From positions 1 through 37,999 of the forward strand of contig CANHVO010000021.1 of assembly GCA_947463915.1 (NCBI GenBank): 37,999 bases of DNA, read 5' to 3'. Each line of letters starts with the position of its first letter. Position 1 is the first letter of the stretch. The position numbers were made by a program, and so were the translations under genes. The notes beneath the pieces are model-generated. The model searched no databases and was not told the DNA's origin. It saw nothing but the letters and a program-made list of their open reading frames with translations. This document shows positions 1 through 8,425 of this stretch, one piece after another. This DNA comes from Planctomycetaceae bacterium. GTDB taxonomy: Bacteria > Planctomycetota > Planctomycetia > Pirellulales > Pirellulaceae.

Positions 1-102
1 ACCCAACACGTTTTGAATGCCACTTGTGCGACTGTGGAATTGCGTCGTTGCGATTCCATAGCCAATTCCGATACAAACCAAAAGCAGTAAAAACGTTCGC
101 AT
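1..102 (-). CDS. N-terminus of unidentified membrane or exported protein (partial)
   Basis: Only the first 34 codons lie in the window; the reading frame stays open to base 1. The start is the ATG whose first base is 102. The N-terminus has one Arg followed by a run of Leu/Val/Cys/Ile (residues 4-14), which reads as a signal peptide or single membrane anchor, then a Thr/Ser-rich stretch. No strong Shine-Dalgarno is visible. It lies 102 bases downstream of the O-antigen ligase gene on the same strand, so it may share that transcript. Too little is visible to name a family. Confidence is for it being a real gene start. Confidence 0.5.
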   Translation of the reverse strand, partial: MRTFLLLLVCIGIGYGIATTQFHSRTSGIQNVLG

Positions 103-164
103 TTTTGAACTCAAGCGGGCCGAAAACAAGGAACCAGGGGACATGAAGAAAACTTATGGTACCA

Positions 165-182
165 AGCACAACGGGTTGTGCT
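165..182. terminator. Small hairpin between minus-strand genes
   Basis: A perfect 7-bp inverted repeat (AGCACAA / TTGTGCT) with a 4-nt loop lies 23-40 bases after the stop codon of the O-antigen ligase gene. It has no T-tract on the minus strand, so it is a weak terminator candidate at best. Confidence 0.25.
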
Positions 183-204
183 AGACAATATTTTGTTCCA
201 AAAG

Positions 205-2580
205 CTATGGGACGTTAATACGCAACCAACGCAGAATGGGTTCGCCCTTTGCGTCGCCGTCGCTCGCAGCCACCCAAGCATCCTTCTCGACAGGGCTATT
301 GGAAGTGTCTAACTCTTTCGGAAAAAAGACAACAACTCCCGAGAGTTTTCGGTCTGCATGCGGCGTTTCTCGATCGATTTCGGCCGCTTTTTCGAGCTGG
401 AACTGCGCCTCTGCGGTTTCCCCACACCAGGCAGCGCCAACCGCTGCTTGCAAACGTGCCTGCGCCGAATTGGGATAAAACTCCGCCGCCTTACAAAAAT
501 ACTGGAAGGCGAGCCGTTTTGCAGAAAGTGCTAAGTCCTTCGTTTGGTCCGATTTCGAATACCTCTCAGCCAAAACAGCATGCCATCGCCCCGCTTCCAT
601 ATTGGGTATCCAATGCTTCGGATCTCTCTTCAAATAATCGGCACATAATTCCTCCAGCAAATCCGCATACCTCTGACGAACCGAAGCGGATAGGTCGCTT
701 CGTCGAAGCTCTTCAACACACTGATACGCGGCCAGCCTTGGCAGCTCCGGGTCAAACGGATCGAAATTGACCAAGTCCAGCCATTGACTCGGCTCTCTTC
801 CTGCGAATGGATTTCTTGAATCCAAAGTTGAGAACTCTGAGACTCGCAAACGCGGCAAGTAAGTTGTTCTCGCAAAGTCCGCCATCGCCAAAATCCCGAT
901 TGCAAGTCCGATCAACGGGTATGCCCACAACTTGCCTTTCAACGGCGCGCTGTTCACCACTTGGGACGATGTCATCCCAAAACCTAGTCCAACAAAGACG
1001 CACACGCTGTTCATCACCCCGGGCTGCATCCAACCACCTGAAGCAAGCAAATGAACCAACACAACCGCCGCCGATACCAAGCAGACCAAAGTCATTTGCT
1101 CGTCATGAGCAATCCACTTCGTCCGTTCCACCAATACGAATACCAAAATGGAAACACCAACAAACAAAATGCTCGCGTAAAATGTATCGTCATCGCTAAA
1201 CAATAATGCAGACGTAAAAACACCGACGCAGGCACAAAGACCACCCGCGACAATCGACCATTTCCCTTCTACCATTTCCGTCGCGTTCAACTCAAATGGA
1301 TTGCCTTCATCTTGATTCTTTGACCGGCTGCTATCGAGTGTTTTCAAAAACAAGAGCGATAAGATTAGACACAAGACAATGAGCAGAGGCCAACCGCCAG
1401 CAGCGGCGGTTTCCAAAACAAAGTTATGCGGATCTGCGGGCGATTCGGAGGCTGTAATCACTTTAACTCGATTGTAGTTTTGCTGAAAGTTGGCAACGCC
1501 ATATCCGGTCCATGGCCTGGATTCGATCATTGCCAAGGCACCCCGCCAATAGTCCAATCGAAAGGAAAGTGACTTGCCCGCTTCCGTCAATATCGATGGA
1601 TCACGTACTAAAACCGTGCCGACGGAAACACTGCAGATGATCGAAATCGCGATGAACGCGATGCTGAATCGTTTTGCAATCGCCCAACCACTTTGACGGA
1701 TCGATGGATGCAGCAAACTACCGACCATCAAGCAAAGCATGGCCGCTAGCCACCCCGAACGACTCTTGGTCAAAAGCAACGTGACAAAGAAACTGCCGGT
1801 CAAACAGACGCAAAGGATCGTCGACACCCAATTCCAATGAGTCGAAGTCACGCGTTTTCGTTTCAACGAAGTCAGCATCGCGGCCGCTTGCCCACTGAGC
1901 AACAAGACCAAGAAGACCAACCAAGCAGCCATCAAGCCGGCCAATGAGTTGGTCAGAGCAAAAGGTCCCGTCGGCTCCAAACTGTACAAGCGATTTGCAA
2001 ATTGCATCGCTCCGGAAGAGCCAGCTGCAAGCCCCATTTTTTCCAAAATCGAATTGGGATCCAAAGCAAATCTTTCCCGAAATGCCGGCATGCTGATGAA
2101 ATATTGATAACCTGCATAAACCACCGTTCCCGCCGCACAAGCAATCATCAGGGAACACAAAGGGGATGCAATACGCGCTCGCATGCTCAACTTGGCAATG
2201 GCGAGCAACAATATTCCTTGTGCGATCCACTGCCAACAACCGTAGTAAGCCAACCTCGCGTTACCTCGCCCAAGAACGGTAAACGTACAAACCCAAAGCC
2301 ACGCACCAAATAAGACAAAAGTCCAACATATCCAATGATAAAACGGGCGGGTCCGAACTGAACTCGCGCTCGAAAGCGAGTCAACGCCGACGAGAATCCA
2401 AATGCCGATTGCCATCACGATGAAGTTGATCGAACTGCCCAACGCGACACTGGTCGCATCACAGGGATTGACTTGGGAAACTACCAAACAGATCGCCAAC
2501 AAGAAGATTGCTATTTGTCTCGGCAATTGAAATACCCAGGACTTGTTCGCGTGGTCGATCGGTTTCAATTCAATTCTCAT
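205..2580 (-). CDS. O-antigen ligase/polymerase-like membrane protein with C-terminal helical repeats
   Basis: 791 residues with about a dozen hydrophobic segments in the first 560. Family-typical motifs for the Wzy_C/WaaL group are TKSRSGW (271-277), RLDYWRGAL (from 341), GYGVANF (359-365) and DPHNFVLE (383-390); the last two match the G-x-G-x3-F and H-N-x2-L-E signatures. Such proteins join undecaprenyl-linked glycan repeats into polymers, or ligate them to an acceptor, on the outer face of the inner membrane. The soluble tail (about 600-760) is rich in Ala/Glu helices and resembles TPR repeats. The gene overlaps the end of the upstream GlcNAc-1-P transferase gene by 11 bases, which suggests translational coupling and a shared role in surface polysaccharide or exopolysaccharide assembly. 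Whether it is a ligase or a polymerase cannot be told from sequence. Confidence 0.85.
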   Translation of the reverse strand: MRIELKPIDHANKSWVFQLPRQIAIFLLAICLVVSQVNPCDATSVALGSSINFIVMAIGIWILVGVDSLSSASSVRTRPFYHWICWTFVLFGAWLWVCTFTVLGRGNARLAYYGCWQWIAQGILLLAIAKLSMRARIASPLCSLMIACAAGTVVYAGYQYFISMPAFRERFALDPNSILEKMGLAAGSSGAMQFANRLYSLEPTGPFALTNSLAGLMAAWLVFLVLLLSGQAAAMLTSLKRKRVTSTHWNWVSTILCVCLTGSFFVTLLLTKSRSGWLAAMLCLMVGSLLHPSIRQSGWAIAKRFSIAFIAISIICSVSVGTVLVRDPSILTEAGKSLSFRLDYWRGALAMIESRPWTGYGVANFQQNYNRVKVITASESPADPHNFVLETAAAGGWPLLIVLCLILSLLFLKTLDSSRSKNQDEGNPFELNATEMVEGKWSIVAGGLCACVGVFTSALLFSDDDTFYASILFVGVSILVFVLVERTKWIAHDEQMTLVCLVSAAVVLVHLLASGGWMQPGVMNSVCVFVGLGFGMTSSQVVNSAPLKGKLWAYPLIGLAIGILAMADFARTTYLPRLRVSEFSTLDSRNPFAGREPSQWLDLVNFDPFDPELPRLAAYQCVEELRRSDLSASVRQRYADLLEELCADYLKRDPKHWIPNMEAGRWHAVLAERYSKSDQTKDLALSAKRLAFQYFCKAAEFYPNSAQARLQAAVGAAWCGETAEAQFQLEKAAEIDRETPHADRKLSGVVVFFPKELDTSNSPVEKDAWVAASDGDAKGEPILRWLRINVP

Positions 2581-3787
2581 TTGCGTTCGGAGGAGATGTC
2601 TCCGTGTTCGAAGCAGCAGGTGGCTTCTGACCTGTCAAACTTTCCAAAACGCCAACGAGCGCAAGCATGCAAAACACAATCGCCAAAATGATTACCGCTC
2701 CCCAGGCATCCGTTCTGGGCAAAAGCAGCGCTCCGAGTGAGCAGGTTACTGTCGCTAGGTAAATCGTCACCACAGCTTGCTTCTTGGTCATCCCCAAGTC
2801 CACCAGCCTATGGGAGAAATGCCGCTTGTCAGCCTGAAACGGACTGCGTCCTTCCCGTAGCCGAATCCAGATCACACTGACCATGTCGTAAAGTGGAATC
2901 GCAAGCACGCAGAGTGGAGCAAGAACCGCATGTGGCGTATTTCCCCTAGCGCCCGTATAAGTCGACAATAGGGATGCGATCGCAATCCAATAACCGACAA
3001 AATAGCTCCCGGCATCTCCCATAAAAATGCTAGCCGGCGGCCAATTGTGCTTCAAAAAACCAAGCAAGGCTCCCACCATGACCAATAACATCGCCGCCAC
3101 AAACAACTGCGGTTGCCCTCGCGAGGACTCAGGCGTCACAATCAACATCAAAGCTAACATGGAGCATATGATGGCAGCCACGCCACCGCTGAGCGCATCC
3201 ATGTTATCTAGCATATTGAAGGAATTGATGAGCATGACGATCCAAATCACGCTCATGATCGACGTCAACCACGGTATTCCGATGAATGCCGTTAGCTGGA
3301 GATTCTGCCAGTAAACCACCGTGCCAGCCACGATGAACTCGACACCTAAACGGGATTGCCACGGTAGCGAATATCGATCATCGAGTAGTCCTAAAAACGC
3401 AAGCACAGTCCCCCCGCCCAAAAGGACCCAAATCTGCAAGGCTTTGGATGCAAGTCCAGGCAAGTGTTCTTTCAAACCACTTGGAAGCCATGCATTGCCG
3501 AGCGATTCGTTACTTTGGAGCACAAATAATCCGAACGTTCCGATCAAAAAGGTTCCAGCAACTCCAAGCCATATACCCAGCCCGCCTCCAAGCGGAATCG
3601 GGATCGTATGCACTTTCCTTGCATTCGGTTTATCAAGCAAACCAAGTGCGCTCGCATATTGCTTGACAATCCCCACAGCAAATAGGGAAATAACAAATGC
3701 GGGCAGAACAGTGACTAGCATCATCCCGAAAATCTGGAGCCAAAAGGAATTGGTTGGACTACCCATGAATTCCCCAAATGTAAACAT
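2570..3787 (-). CDS. MraY/WecA-family undecaprenyl-phosphate glycosyl-1-phosphate transferase
   Basis: 405 residues, polytopic (about 10-11 hydrophobic segments). Expected activity: transfer of a sugar-1-phosphate (usually GlcNAc-1-P) from UDP-sugar to undecaprenyl phosphate, starting a lipid-linked glycan. Visible signatures: DD at 136-137 within LLDDRYSLPWQ; N188/N191/D194/D197 in the NSFNMLDNMDALSGG loop; FMGDAGS at 255-261 (Mg-binding loop); and the cytosolic HFSHR motif (323-327), which is the HxxHR carbohydrate-recognition motif of WecA/TagO rather than MraY. The last 35 residues are hydrophilic and Pro/Asn-rich. It lies between DUF4416 (15-base gap) and the O-antigen ligase (11-base overlap), consistent with one polysaccharide operon. 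The WecA/TagO subgroup is well supported; the exact sugar is not. Confidence 0.93.
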   Translation of the reverse strand: MFTFGEFMGSPTNSFWLQIFGMMLVTVLPAFVISLFAVGIVKQYASALGLLDKPNARKVHTIPIPLGGGLGIWLGVAGTFLIGTFGLFVLQSNESLGNAWLPSGLKEHLPGLASKALQIWVLLGGGTVLAFLGLLDDRYSLPWQSRLGVEFIVAGTVVYWQNLQLTAFIGIPWLTSIMSVIWIVMLINSFNMLDNMDALSGGVAAIICSMLALMLIVTPESSRGQPQLFVAAMLLVMVGALLGFLKHNWPPASIFMGDAGSYFVGYWIAIASLLSTYTGARGNTPHAVLAPLCVLAIPLYDMVSVIWIRLREGRSPFQADKRHFSHRLVDLGMTKKQAVVTIYLATVTCSLGALLLPRTDAWGAVIILAIVFCMLALVGVLESLTGQKPPAASNTETSPPNANEN

Positions 3788-3802
3788 GATTCAAGTCGGG
3801 TT

Positions 3803-4387
3803 TCATTCGATTTCGGAACTCTGAGAAGAAGTAATGTTTTGGGCTCGCAATAGTGCTGCTACGTTTTTCGCCAAGTGATTTCGGCAATCATGAAAGAATA
3901 GTCGAAAGTCCTCTCGTTGATAATCAGGATAGGTCCAAGCCATCGGTTGCCACTGTTGGTCGCGAAACGCAAGTGTTACCTCAGCATAAATGCCTTCCCG
4001 AAGATAAAGACGATGTTCTCGGTTTTTAGTGGAGGCCAAAACCAACTTGGTCATCGACATATAGCCTGGGTCGATGTTGAGTGGCCGTGGTTCAGCAAAT
4101 GCCCCATCCTTTTGTAGATCGTCCTCCCAATCGTGCATCAGCAACTTATCACTGGGCAACTCCGCGGGATCGTACCACGGCGATAGGATCGCAAACTGTT
4201 TCTTTAAGGAATCACCCATAGTTCGATGGTAATAAGCGGATTCACAAAAATCAAAGAGTGGGCTCTTGATCGCGATTGGAGCAAGCGTCCGGCTTACTCG
4301 CTCCCAAAACCATTCTAGCGCTGTTTCATGCCGACTAAACGCGGCAATGAATTGCACACAAGGCGGATGCTTTTTTACTGAGCCCAT
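3803..4387 (-). CDS. DUF4416 family protein
   Basis: 194 residues, soluble, no signal peptide. Matches DUF4416 as I know it: an N-terminal block beginning with the protein's claim to a measured quantity (FIAAFSRHETALEWF), a central segment LNIDPGYMSMTKLVLAS (about 105-121) and a C-terminal block HRLYLREGIYAEVTL followed by WTYPDYQREDFRLFF. The family's biochemical function is unknown; it is often annotated as hypothetical or, without good reason, as GTP-binding. It is the first gene of the minus-strand group with the WecA-like transferase (15-base gap), so a role linked to surface glycans is possible but only by context. The start is the first ATG in frame; no clear Shine-Dalgarno was seen. 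Confidence 0.85.
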   Translation of the reverse strand: MGSVKKHPPCVQFIAAFSRHETALEWFWERVSRTLAPIAIKSPLFDFCESAYYHRTMGDSLKKQFAILSPWYDPAELPSDKLLMHDWEDDLQKDGAFAEPRPLNIDPGYMSMTKLVLASTKNREHRLYLREGIYAEVTLAFRDQQWQPMAWTYPDYQREDFRLFFHDCRNHLAKNVAALLRAQNITSSQSSEIE

Positions 4388-4812
4388 TCCGTGTTCGCTT
4401 ACTTGCCTTTGCTCTTGCTTGGTCGCTTTAAATCTCTCGCGTCCGCCGCCTTGGCGACACGCTGGTTCTCGTTGCGTTCATGCGGGGCTCGATTGCTTTT
4501 TTGTGCACATGCGCTAAACCGCATCGAACAGGCCGGTACTATTAGAGATGGCGATACAGCGTCGATTCGAAGGTTGATTTTGGTACTCCAGTTTGCTTTC
4601 CAAGTCATTGCGTCGATTCTCGAATGACGGGAGTTGAAATTCATGGTGTACAAAACTTGAAGTACACAACATAATGCCACTGTTCACTTTTCAACAACAC
4701 ACGATCGGCGGCCGATTCTCCTGATTGTAACTAAAATCGCGTGTGGGAAAGAGTTCTTTGAATTAGGGATTGGGGAAATTGCTGTCTTGGCGACGCAATT
4801 CGACTTAACCTG
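4388..4812. other. 425-base divergent intergenic region
   Basis: It separates the minus-strand DUF4416 gene from the plus-strand ADP-ribosylglycohydrolase-like gene, so promoters for both directions should lie here. Short open frames exist on both strands, but none shows a family motif or a good ribosome binding site. I saw no convincing hairpin, repeat or consensus promoter. Confidence 0.5.
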
Positions 4813-6132
4813 ATGATTGATCTGCTTCCAGCAGATTTCACTAGGTCAATCCTTTTCATTTTCATTGGGATTTGGATGTTGCGCCCTCGACGTCGTAGAT
4901 ATACCGCCGACTACTCCGAATCGGAGTCCGAATTCAAGCCACCGCGTGGTCTTCGCCTCTCGCACGAAGGAAAAGTGAATGGCGAAAAGATCTCGCGGTC
5001 GTCGCCAATGGCTTGGAATATCGTTGTCCCAACCCATCGACGCGAGCGTGCAACGGAAGGCTTGCTTCTCGGTACTGGTGTGGCCGAAGCTCTTTCGCTA
5101 CCTCGCCATGGGATCCATCCCCGCGTAGGGCTTAAGCTCTTTGGTAGAAATCCACTCCAGTATCAGTTCGTGCCGGGAATCGGCACAACGAACCATCGAA
5201 CGCATTCTTTACTGATGACTTTTCAGGCAATGCTTCAATCCAAGGCGACGCCTAGTCTGTTCGCGTCGAACCTTCGAAGGCGAATCGCCTGGTACCAACG
5301 TTCGTTTCCCTTGAGGCACATCTACACCCATGGAAAACGGCTTGTTGCTAGAATGCGTAAACTGCCGGTCGAGGACTCGGTGACGGTAGGTCTAGCCGAC
5401 GATCCGCTCGTTCGTTCCGCGGTCATGAGCGTGATGCTCCAAGGATGCGCGGACTCCGGAACGACTTGGTTTCAGTTAGGTATCGGTGTTTCGCATTCAG
5501 ACACCCGCGTCCTGAATGCAAGTCTGTTAGTAGCCTATTCCGCCCAGCTAGCGCAAATGGTGGATCATCAGAATATCGTGCCAACAGAGATTGTTTCCCG
5601 CTTGGTTGCGGTTACTGAGGATTCGGAGTTCCGCGCTGTCCTGATGGAAATGAACGATGCGTTAGTCCAAAACCAATCGATAGCCACATTTGCAAAACAA
5701 CAGGGCTGGGCCAATGGTCTGCCCAATGACGTATTCGCGGCGGCGATTATTGGCATTTATGCATGGTTGCGACACCCAAAGCGTTTCCGCAATTGTGTAG
5801 AACGCACAATATTGCTGGGAGGAGCATGTAGCAATGCAGCTGCGATAGCCGGCGCGTTGTCCGGCATATCCTTGGGAAAACGAGGCATCCCGACCGAATG
5901 GCTACGACGCTTGTCGACATACCCTCACAACAGTAAATGGCGAGAAGGACTCATCGAAAGAGTCAAGGACTGGCCGCACGGAGTCGATGATATTCAATCG
6001 ACGGCGGCCATGCCTTCTTTCATCTTTGGCCAACTTGTGCGAAACGTTGTTTTCTCCGGTTTCAGAATCTTGCACGGGTTAATTCGTTTGCCGATGCGAC
6101 TCTCGCAATTTAGCGTTGAAAAACGTCGTTAG
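4813..6132 (+). CDS. ADP-ribosylglycohydrolase-fold protein, probably catalytically inactive
   Basis: 439 residues. From about residue 78 on it follows the all-helical ARH/DraG fold: RATEGLLLGTGVAEAL (79-94, the usual GxxxGDALG block), HSDTR (228-232, matching the H-S-D-x-R turn), and GGACSNAAAIAGALSG (336-351) followed by IPTEWL. In active members the metal-binding sites read TDDT and GGDTDTN. Here they are TTNHR (125-129) and GGACSNA (336-342), so all key Asp ligands are gone. It therefore looks like a pseudoenzyme, perhaps ADP-ribose binding or structural. The first 55 residues contain a hydrophobic run (13-23) and a basic patch but look poorly conserved; a GTG at 4975, preceded by GAAGGAAAA, is an alternative start that gives a more typical length. 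It converges on a Gfo/Idh/MocA gene across a palindromic repeat. Confidence 0.72.
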   Translation: MIDLLPADFTRSILFIFIGIWMLRPRRRRYTADYSESESEFKPPRGLRLSHEGKVNGEKISRSSPMAWNIVVPTHRRERATEGLLLGTGVAEALSLPRHGIHPRVGLKLFGRNPLQYQFVPGIGTTNHRTHSLLMTFQAMLQSKATPSLFASNLRRRIAWYQRSFPLRHIYTHGKRLVARMRKLPVEDSVTVGLADDPLVRSAVMSVMLQGCADSGTTWFQLGIGVSHSDTRVLNASLLVAYSAQLAQMVDHQNIVPTEIVSRLVAVTEDSEFRAVLMEMNDALVQNQSIATFAKQQGWANGLPNDVFAAAIIGIYAWLRHPKRFRNCVERTILLGGACSNAAAIAGALSGISLGKRGIPTEWLRRLSTYPHNSKWREGLIERVKDWPHGVDDIQSTAAMPSFIFGQLVRNVVFSGFRILHGLIRLPMRLSQFSVEKRR

Positions 6133-6157
6133 ACCAGCGGTGGAATGAAAACTACCT

Positions 6158-6218
6158 TAGCACGACGCGCTAGCTAGTGAATCTGCATATCCGAATCACT
6201 AGCTTGCGCGTCGTGCTA
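6158..6218. repeat. REPIN-like palindrome, family A copy 1
   Basis: A 61-bp near-perfect inverted repeat; each arm is 23 bp (TAGCACGACGCG...TAGTGA) with two mismatches between the arms and a 15-bp centre. It fills the gap between the convergent ADP-ribosylglycohydrolase-like and oxidoreductase genes, and could act as a two-way terminator. The same arms bound a larger element at 19594-19766. Confidence 0.85.
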
Positions 6219-6243
6219 GGTGCTTTGGAACCCGCCGCACGCC
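6214..6243 (-). repeat. Repeat head motif next to family A copy 1
   Basis: Read on the minus strand, it starts directly after the oxidoreductase stop codon (GGCGTGCGGCGGGTTCCAA...) and runs into the family A palindrome. Similar 30-base heads lie at 19568-19597, 19622-19649 and 29550-29581, each attached to a palindrome or close to one. Confidence 0.6.
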
Positions 6244-7320
6244 TTAACCAACAAACAACTGATCCATCACTCGCTGAGTCGCCAATGCGATGTCGCCCCA
6301 GTATGGATCCAGTTTTCGATCGAGAACAATTCGGTTGAAGGTCTCGAACATGTTGATTTCTTGCGCAGGCGAATGTCCTGAATCGTATTCATTGGCAACC
6401 ACTCGACGCGAGCGGGCTTGCATGTGAAAGTCGCAGCTGCTGGCAACGAAGGCGGGATTCTCAATACCAAACGAAACTTCGCAGCCGAAGTGTGGAAGTA
6501 CAAAGTCGGACAAAAAGGCATTGCCCTTGGTACCGCTGATGTGTGCCCATTGCTGATTCCCTGTCAAAAAAGAACAGTAGAAGCTGCCGCTGGAGCCGCC
6601 TGGAAAAACCAGTTCCGCAGAAAACTCAGCCGGGACCTCGGTCTCACTCTTTTCTCCTCGCATACCCGTCAAGCATCGTCCGGTCACTTGCGTCGGAAGT
6701 TGCCATCGATTCGCCCACAACAGAAACCGAATGCAATACCAACCTAAATCGCCCAAGCATCCAAAAGGCTCCAGTTGACTGTCTACCCGAATGTTCTTCT
6801 GCGAAAAGGTGTCGTCACCCAAGAAAGAAAAGTTGCAAGCGATCCGCTTCATATCGCCAACGGAGTCGCCATCATCGAGACATTGGCGAAGCAGTGGCAG
6901 TCTGGCGCTATGCATAAACATGACACCATCCATAAACTGGACTCCCTTTCGTTTGCAAACCGCCAGAATCTCTTCCAAGTCGGCAGCAGAAAGAGCGGCC
7001 GGTTTTTCTGCGAGCACATGCTTGCCACTCTCCGCAGCCGCGATGATCCATTGCTTTCTCAATCCGGTGGGCAGCGGAATGTAGACGGCGTCGATATCCT
7101 TCCGTTCCAGCAAAGCCTCATACCCGTCGATCGCCTCAGGCTCTTGTTTTTGGGGCGTATTGGCTTGGCATTCGCGGACAAATGCTTTGGCTGCTTCAAG
7201 GCGACGGCTGGCAACCGCCACAAGTGTCCCTGATTTTGATTTTGCAATGGCTCGCCAATTTTTCTTTGCAATTGCGGCCGTTGACAAAATGCCCCAGCGG
7301 CACAATCCAATACTCGACAT
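6244..7320 (-). CDS. Gfo/Idh/MocA-family NAD(P)-dependent oxidoreductase
   Basis: 358 residues, soluble, no signal peptide. The N-terminal Rossmann domain starts with WGILSTAAIAKKN (about 9-21); IDAVYIPLP (76-84), the conserved EKPAAL (105-110) that holds the catalytic Lys of the family, and LGDLGWYC (189-196) follow. The block FMDGVMFMHSARL (129-141) resembles the subgroup that includes dihydrodiol-dehydrogenase-like enzymes and plant relatives. The family oxidises or reduces a sugar or inositol-type hydroxyl with NAD(P); the substrate cannot be told. Length is normal. It stands alone on the minus strand and is transcribed away from the response regulator gene. It ends directly at a repeat head, with the stop codon adjoining the repeat. 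Confidence 0.9.
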   Translation of the reverse strand: MSSIGLCRWGILSTAAIAKKNWRAIAKSKSGTLVAVASRRLEAAKAFVRECQANTPQKQEPEAIDGYEALLERKDIDAVYIPLPTGLRKQWIIAAAESGKHVLAEKPAALSAADLEEILAVCKRKGVQFMDGVMFMHSARLPLLRQCLDDGDSVGDMKRIACNFSFLGDDTFSQKNIRVDSQLEPFGCLGDLGWYCIRFLLWANRWQLPTQVTGRCLTGMRGEKSETEVPAEFSAELVFPGGSSGSFYCSFLTGNQQWAHISGTKGNAFLSDFVLPHFGCEVSFGIENPAFVASSCDFHMQARSRRVVANEYDSGHSPAQEINMFETFNRIVLDRKLDPYWGDIALATQRVMDQLFVG

Positions 7321-7449
7321 ACAATTTCCTCTAGTGTTTTGGTGAATCTTTTACGTGCTCCCAGCTTGCCCGCCTTGGCATTTTGCGACTTGAAGCCCTA
7401 CTTGCGCAAATTACTTGGTCCATGTGAACTACTTGTCTTGAAATCCATC

Positions 7450-7477
7450 TTGACCCCACTTACGCCACTTCTATATC
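7450..7477 (+). promoter_or_regulatory. Candidate sigma-70-type promoter for the response regulator
   Basis: TTGACC (7450-7455), a 16-base spacer and TATATC (7472-7477), within the 287-base divergent gap. Transcription would start near 7485, leaving a leader of about 120 bases. Judged by eye only. Confidence 0.35.
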
Positions 7478-7607
7478 CTCCGCTTCAACCACGGCAGGTT
7501 CGGTAAAGACGGCAGACGTGGTTACTGTCAAAGGATAGACCGAGCGTGCGAGTTTGGCGACCCGTCGTCAACATTGCAACGAACATTCAGGAAGGATGAT
7601 TCCCCCA

Positions 7608-8198
7608 ATGTCGAGCACAAAAACTGTTTTTACGACCGGCGAGGCCGCCAAAATTTGCAAGGTGAGCCAACAAACGATCATTCGTTGTTTCGATAATGGA
7701 TCGCTGAAAGGATTTCGCGTTCCAGGTAGTCGATTCCGCCGAATCCCCCGCGATCTACTGTTTGTCTTCATGAAGGACAACGGCATCCCTACGGATGCTC
7801 TCGAAAGCGGAAAGAAGAAATTGCTGATCGTTGATGACGATCAAGATCTGGTTGATCTCATGTACGACACCTTTGAACGCGATGGCAGATTCGATATCCG
7901 CACCGCGAACAATGGTTTCGACGCAGGGATGCAAGTCAAAGAGTTTCGCCCTGATATCGTGATTTTGGATGTTATGCTTCCAGACATCAACGGCCGCGAA
8001 GTTTGCCAGCGCGTTCGTGGTGACCGAACCATGGATTCTGTCAAAATCCTTTGCATCTCGGGTATGGTCGAGCAAGACAAAGTGGCCGATCTGCGATCCG
8101 CAGGGGCAAACGACTTTATGCAAAAGCCGTTTACCACAGACCGCCTCCTCGATCGAGCATGCGACCTGTTGGAAATTGATCGCCCTGTAACGATTTAA
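7608..8198 (+). CDS. Response regulator with N-terminal excisionase-type HTH and C-terminal receiver domain
   Basis: 196 residues from the chosen ATG. Residues 5-50 form a helix-turn-helix of the MerR/excisionase type (FTTGEAAKICKVSQQTIIRCFDNG, then the wing-like GFRVPGSRFRRIP). A CheY-like receiver fills 70-190: acidic pocket DDD (76-78), phospho-acceptor Asp121 in ILDVMLPD, Ser near 151 and Lys173 in MQKPF. The usual response-regulator order is reversed, with DNA binding first. The ORF is open back to 7554 and has another ATG at 7596, but AGGAAGG lies against 7596 and 12 bases before 7608, so 7608 fits best. The likely partner is the soluble histidine kinase that follows after a 75-bp repeat. 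The target genes are unknown. Confidence 0.88.
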   Translation: MSSTKTVFTTGEAAKICKVSQQTIIRCFDNGSLKGFRVPGSRFRRIPRDLLFVFMKDNGIPTDALESGKKKLLIVDDDQDLVDLMYDTFERDGRFDIRTANNGFDAGMQVKEFRPDIVILDVMLPDINGREVCQRVRGDRTMDSVKILCISGMVEQDKVADLRSAGANDFMQKPFTTDRLLDRACDLLEIDRPVTI

Positions 8199-8207
8199 TC
8201 GCAAAAG

Positions 8208-8282
8208 GTGGGATAGGCTTCCAGCCTGTCCCAGAAGACAAGTCTGTCACAAAAGCTCCGACAGGCTGGAAGCCTATCCCAC
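8208..8282. repeat. REPIN-like palindrome, family B copy 3 (remote from the RAYT gene)
   Basis: A 75-bp inverted repeat that begins 10 bases after the response regulator stop codon. The arms start GTGGGATAGGCTTCCAGC and end with the reverse complement. They match exactly the arms flanking the RAYT transposase at 26482-27442. The centre differs and is shorter (75 against 130 bp overall). Confidence 0.9.
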
Positions 8283-8298
8283 GAAACATCAAGATTCC

Positions 8299-8322
8299 TA
8301 GCCGTCTCGTTCGAGATGGCTA
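8299..8322. repeat. Short intergenic hairpin
   Basis: TAGCCGTCTCG paired with CGAGATGGCTA around a TT centre (one G-T mismatch), located between the response regulator and the histidine kinase. It may be a weak terminator or a repeat remnant. No T-tract follows. Confidence 0.35.
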
Positions 8323-8425
8323 TGTTCGTTTTGAGGCCTGTCTAACGAATGAACCTCTAGCTAAACTGAGAGGCTACAGCATCGCCCTACATCCAGCTTT
8401 GACAAGCGAAGAAGGTCAATCTGAA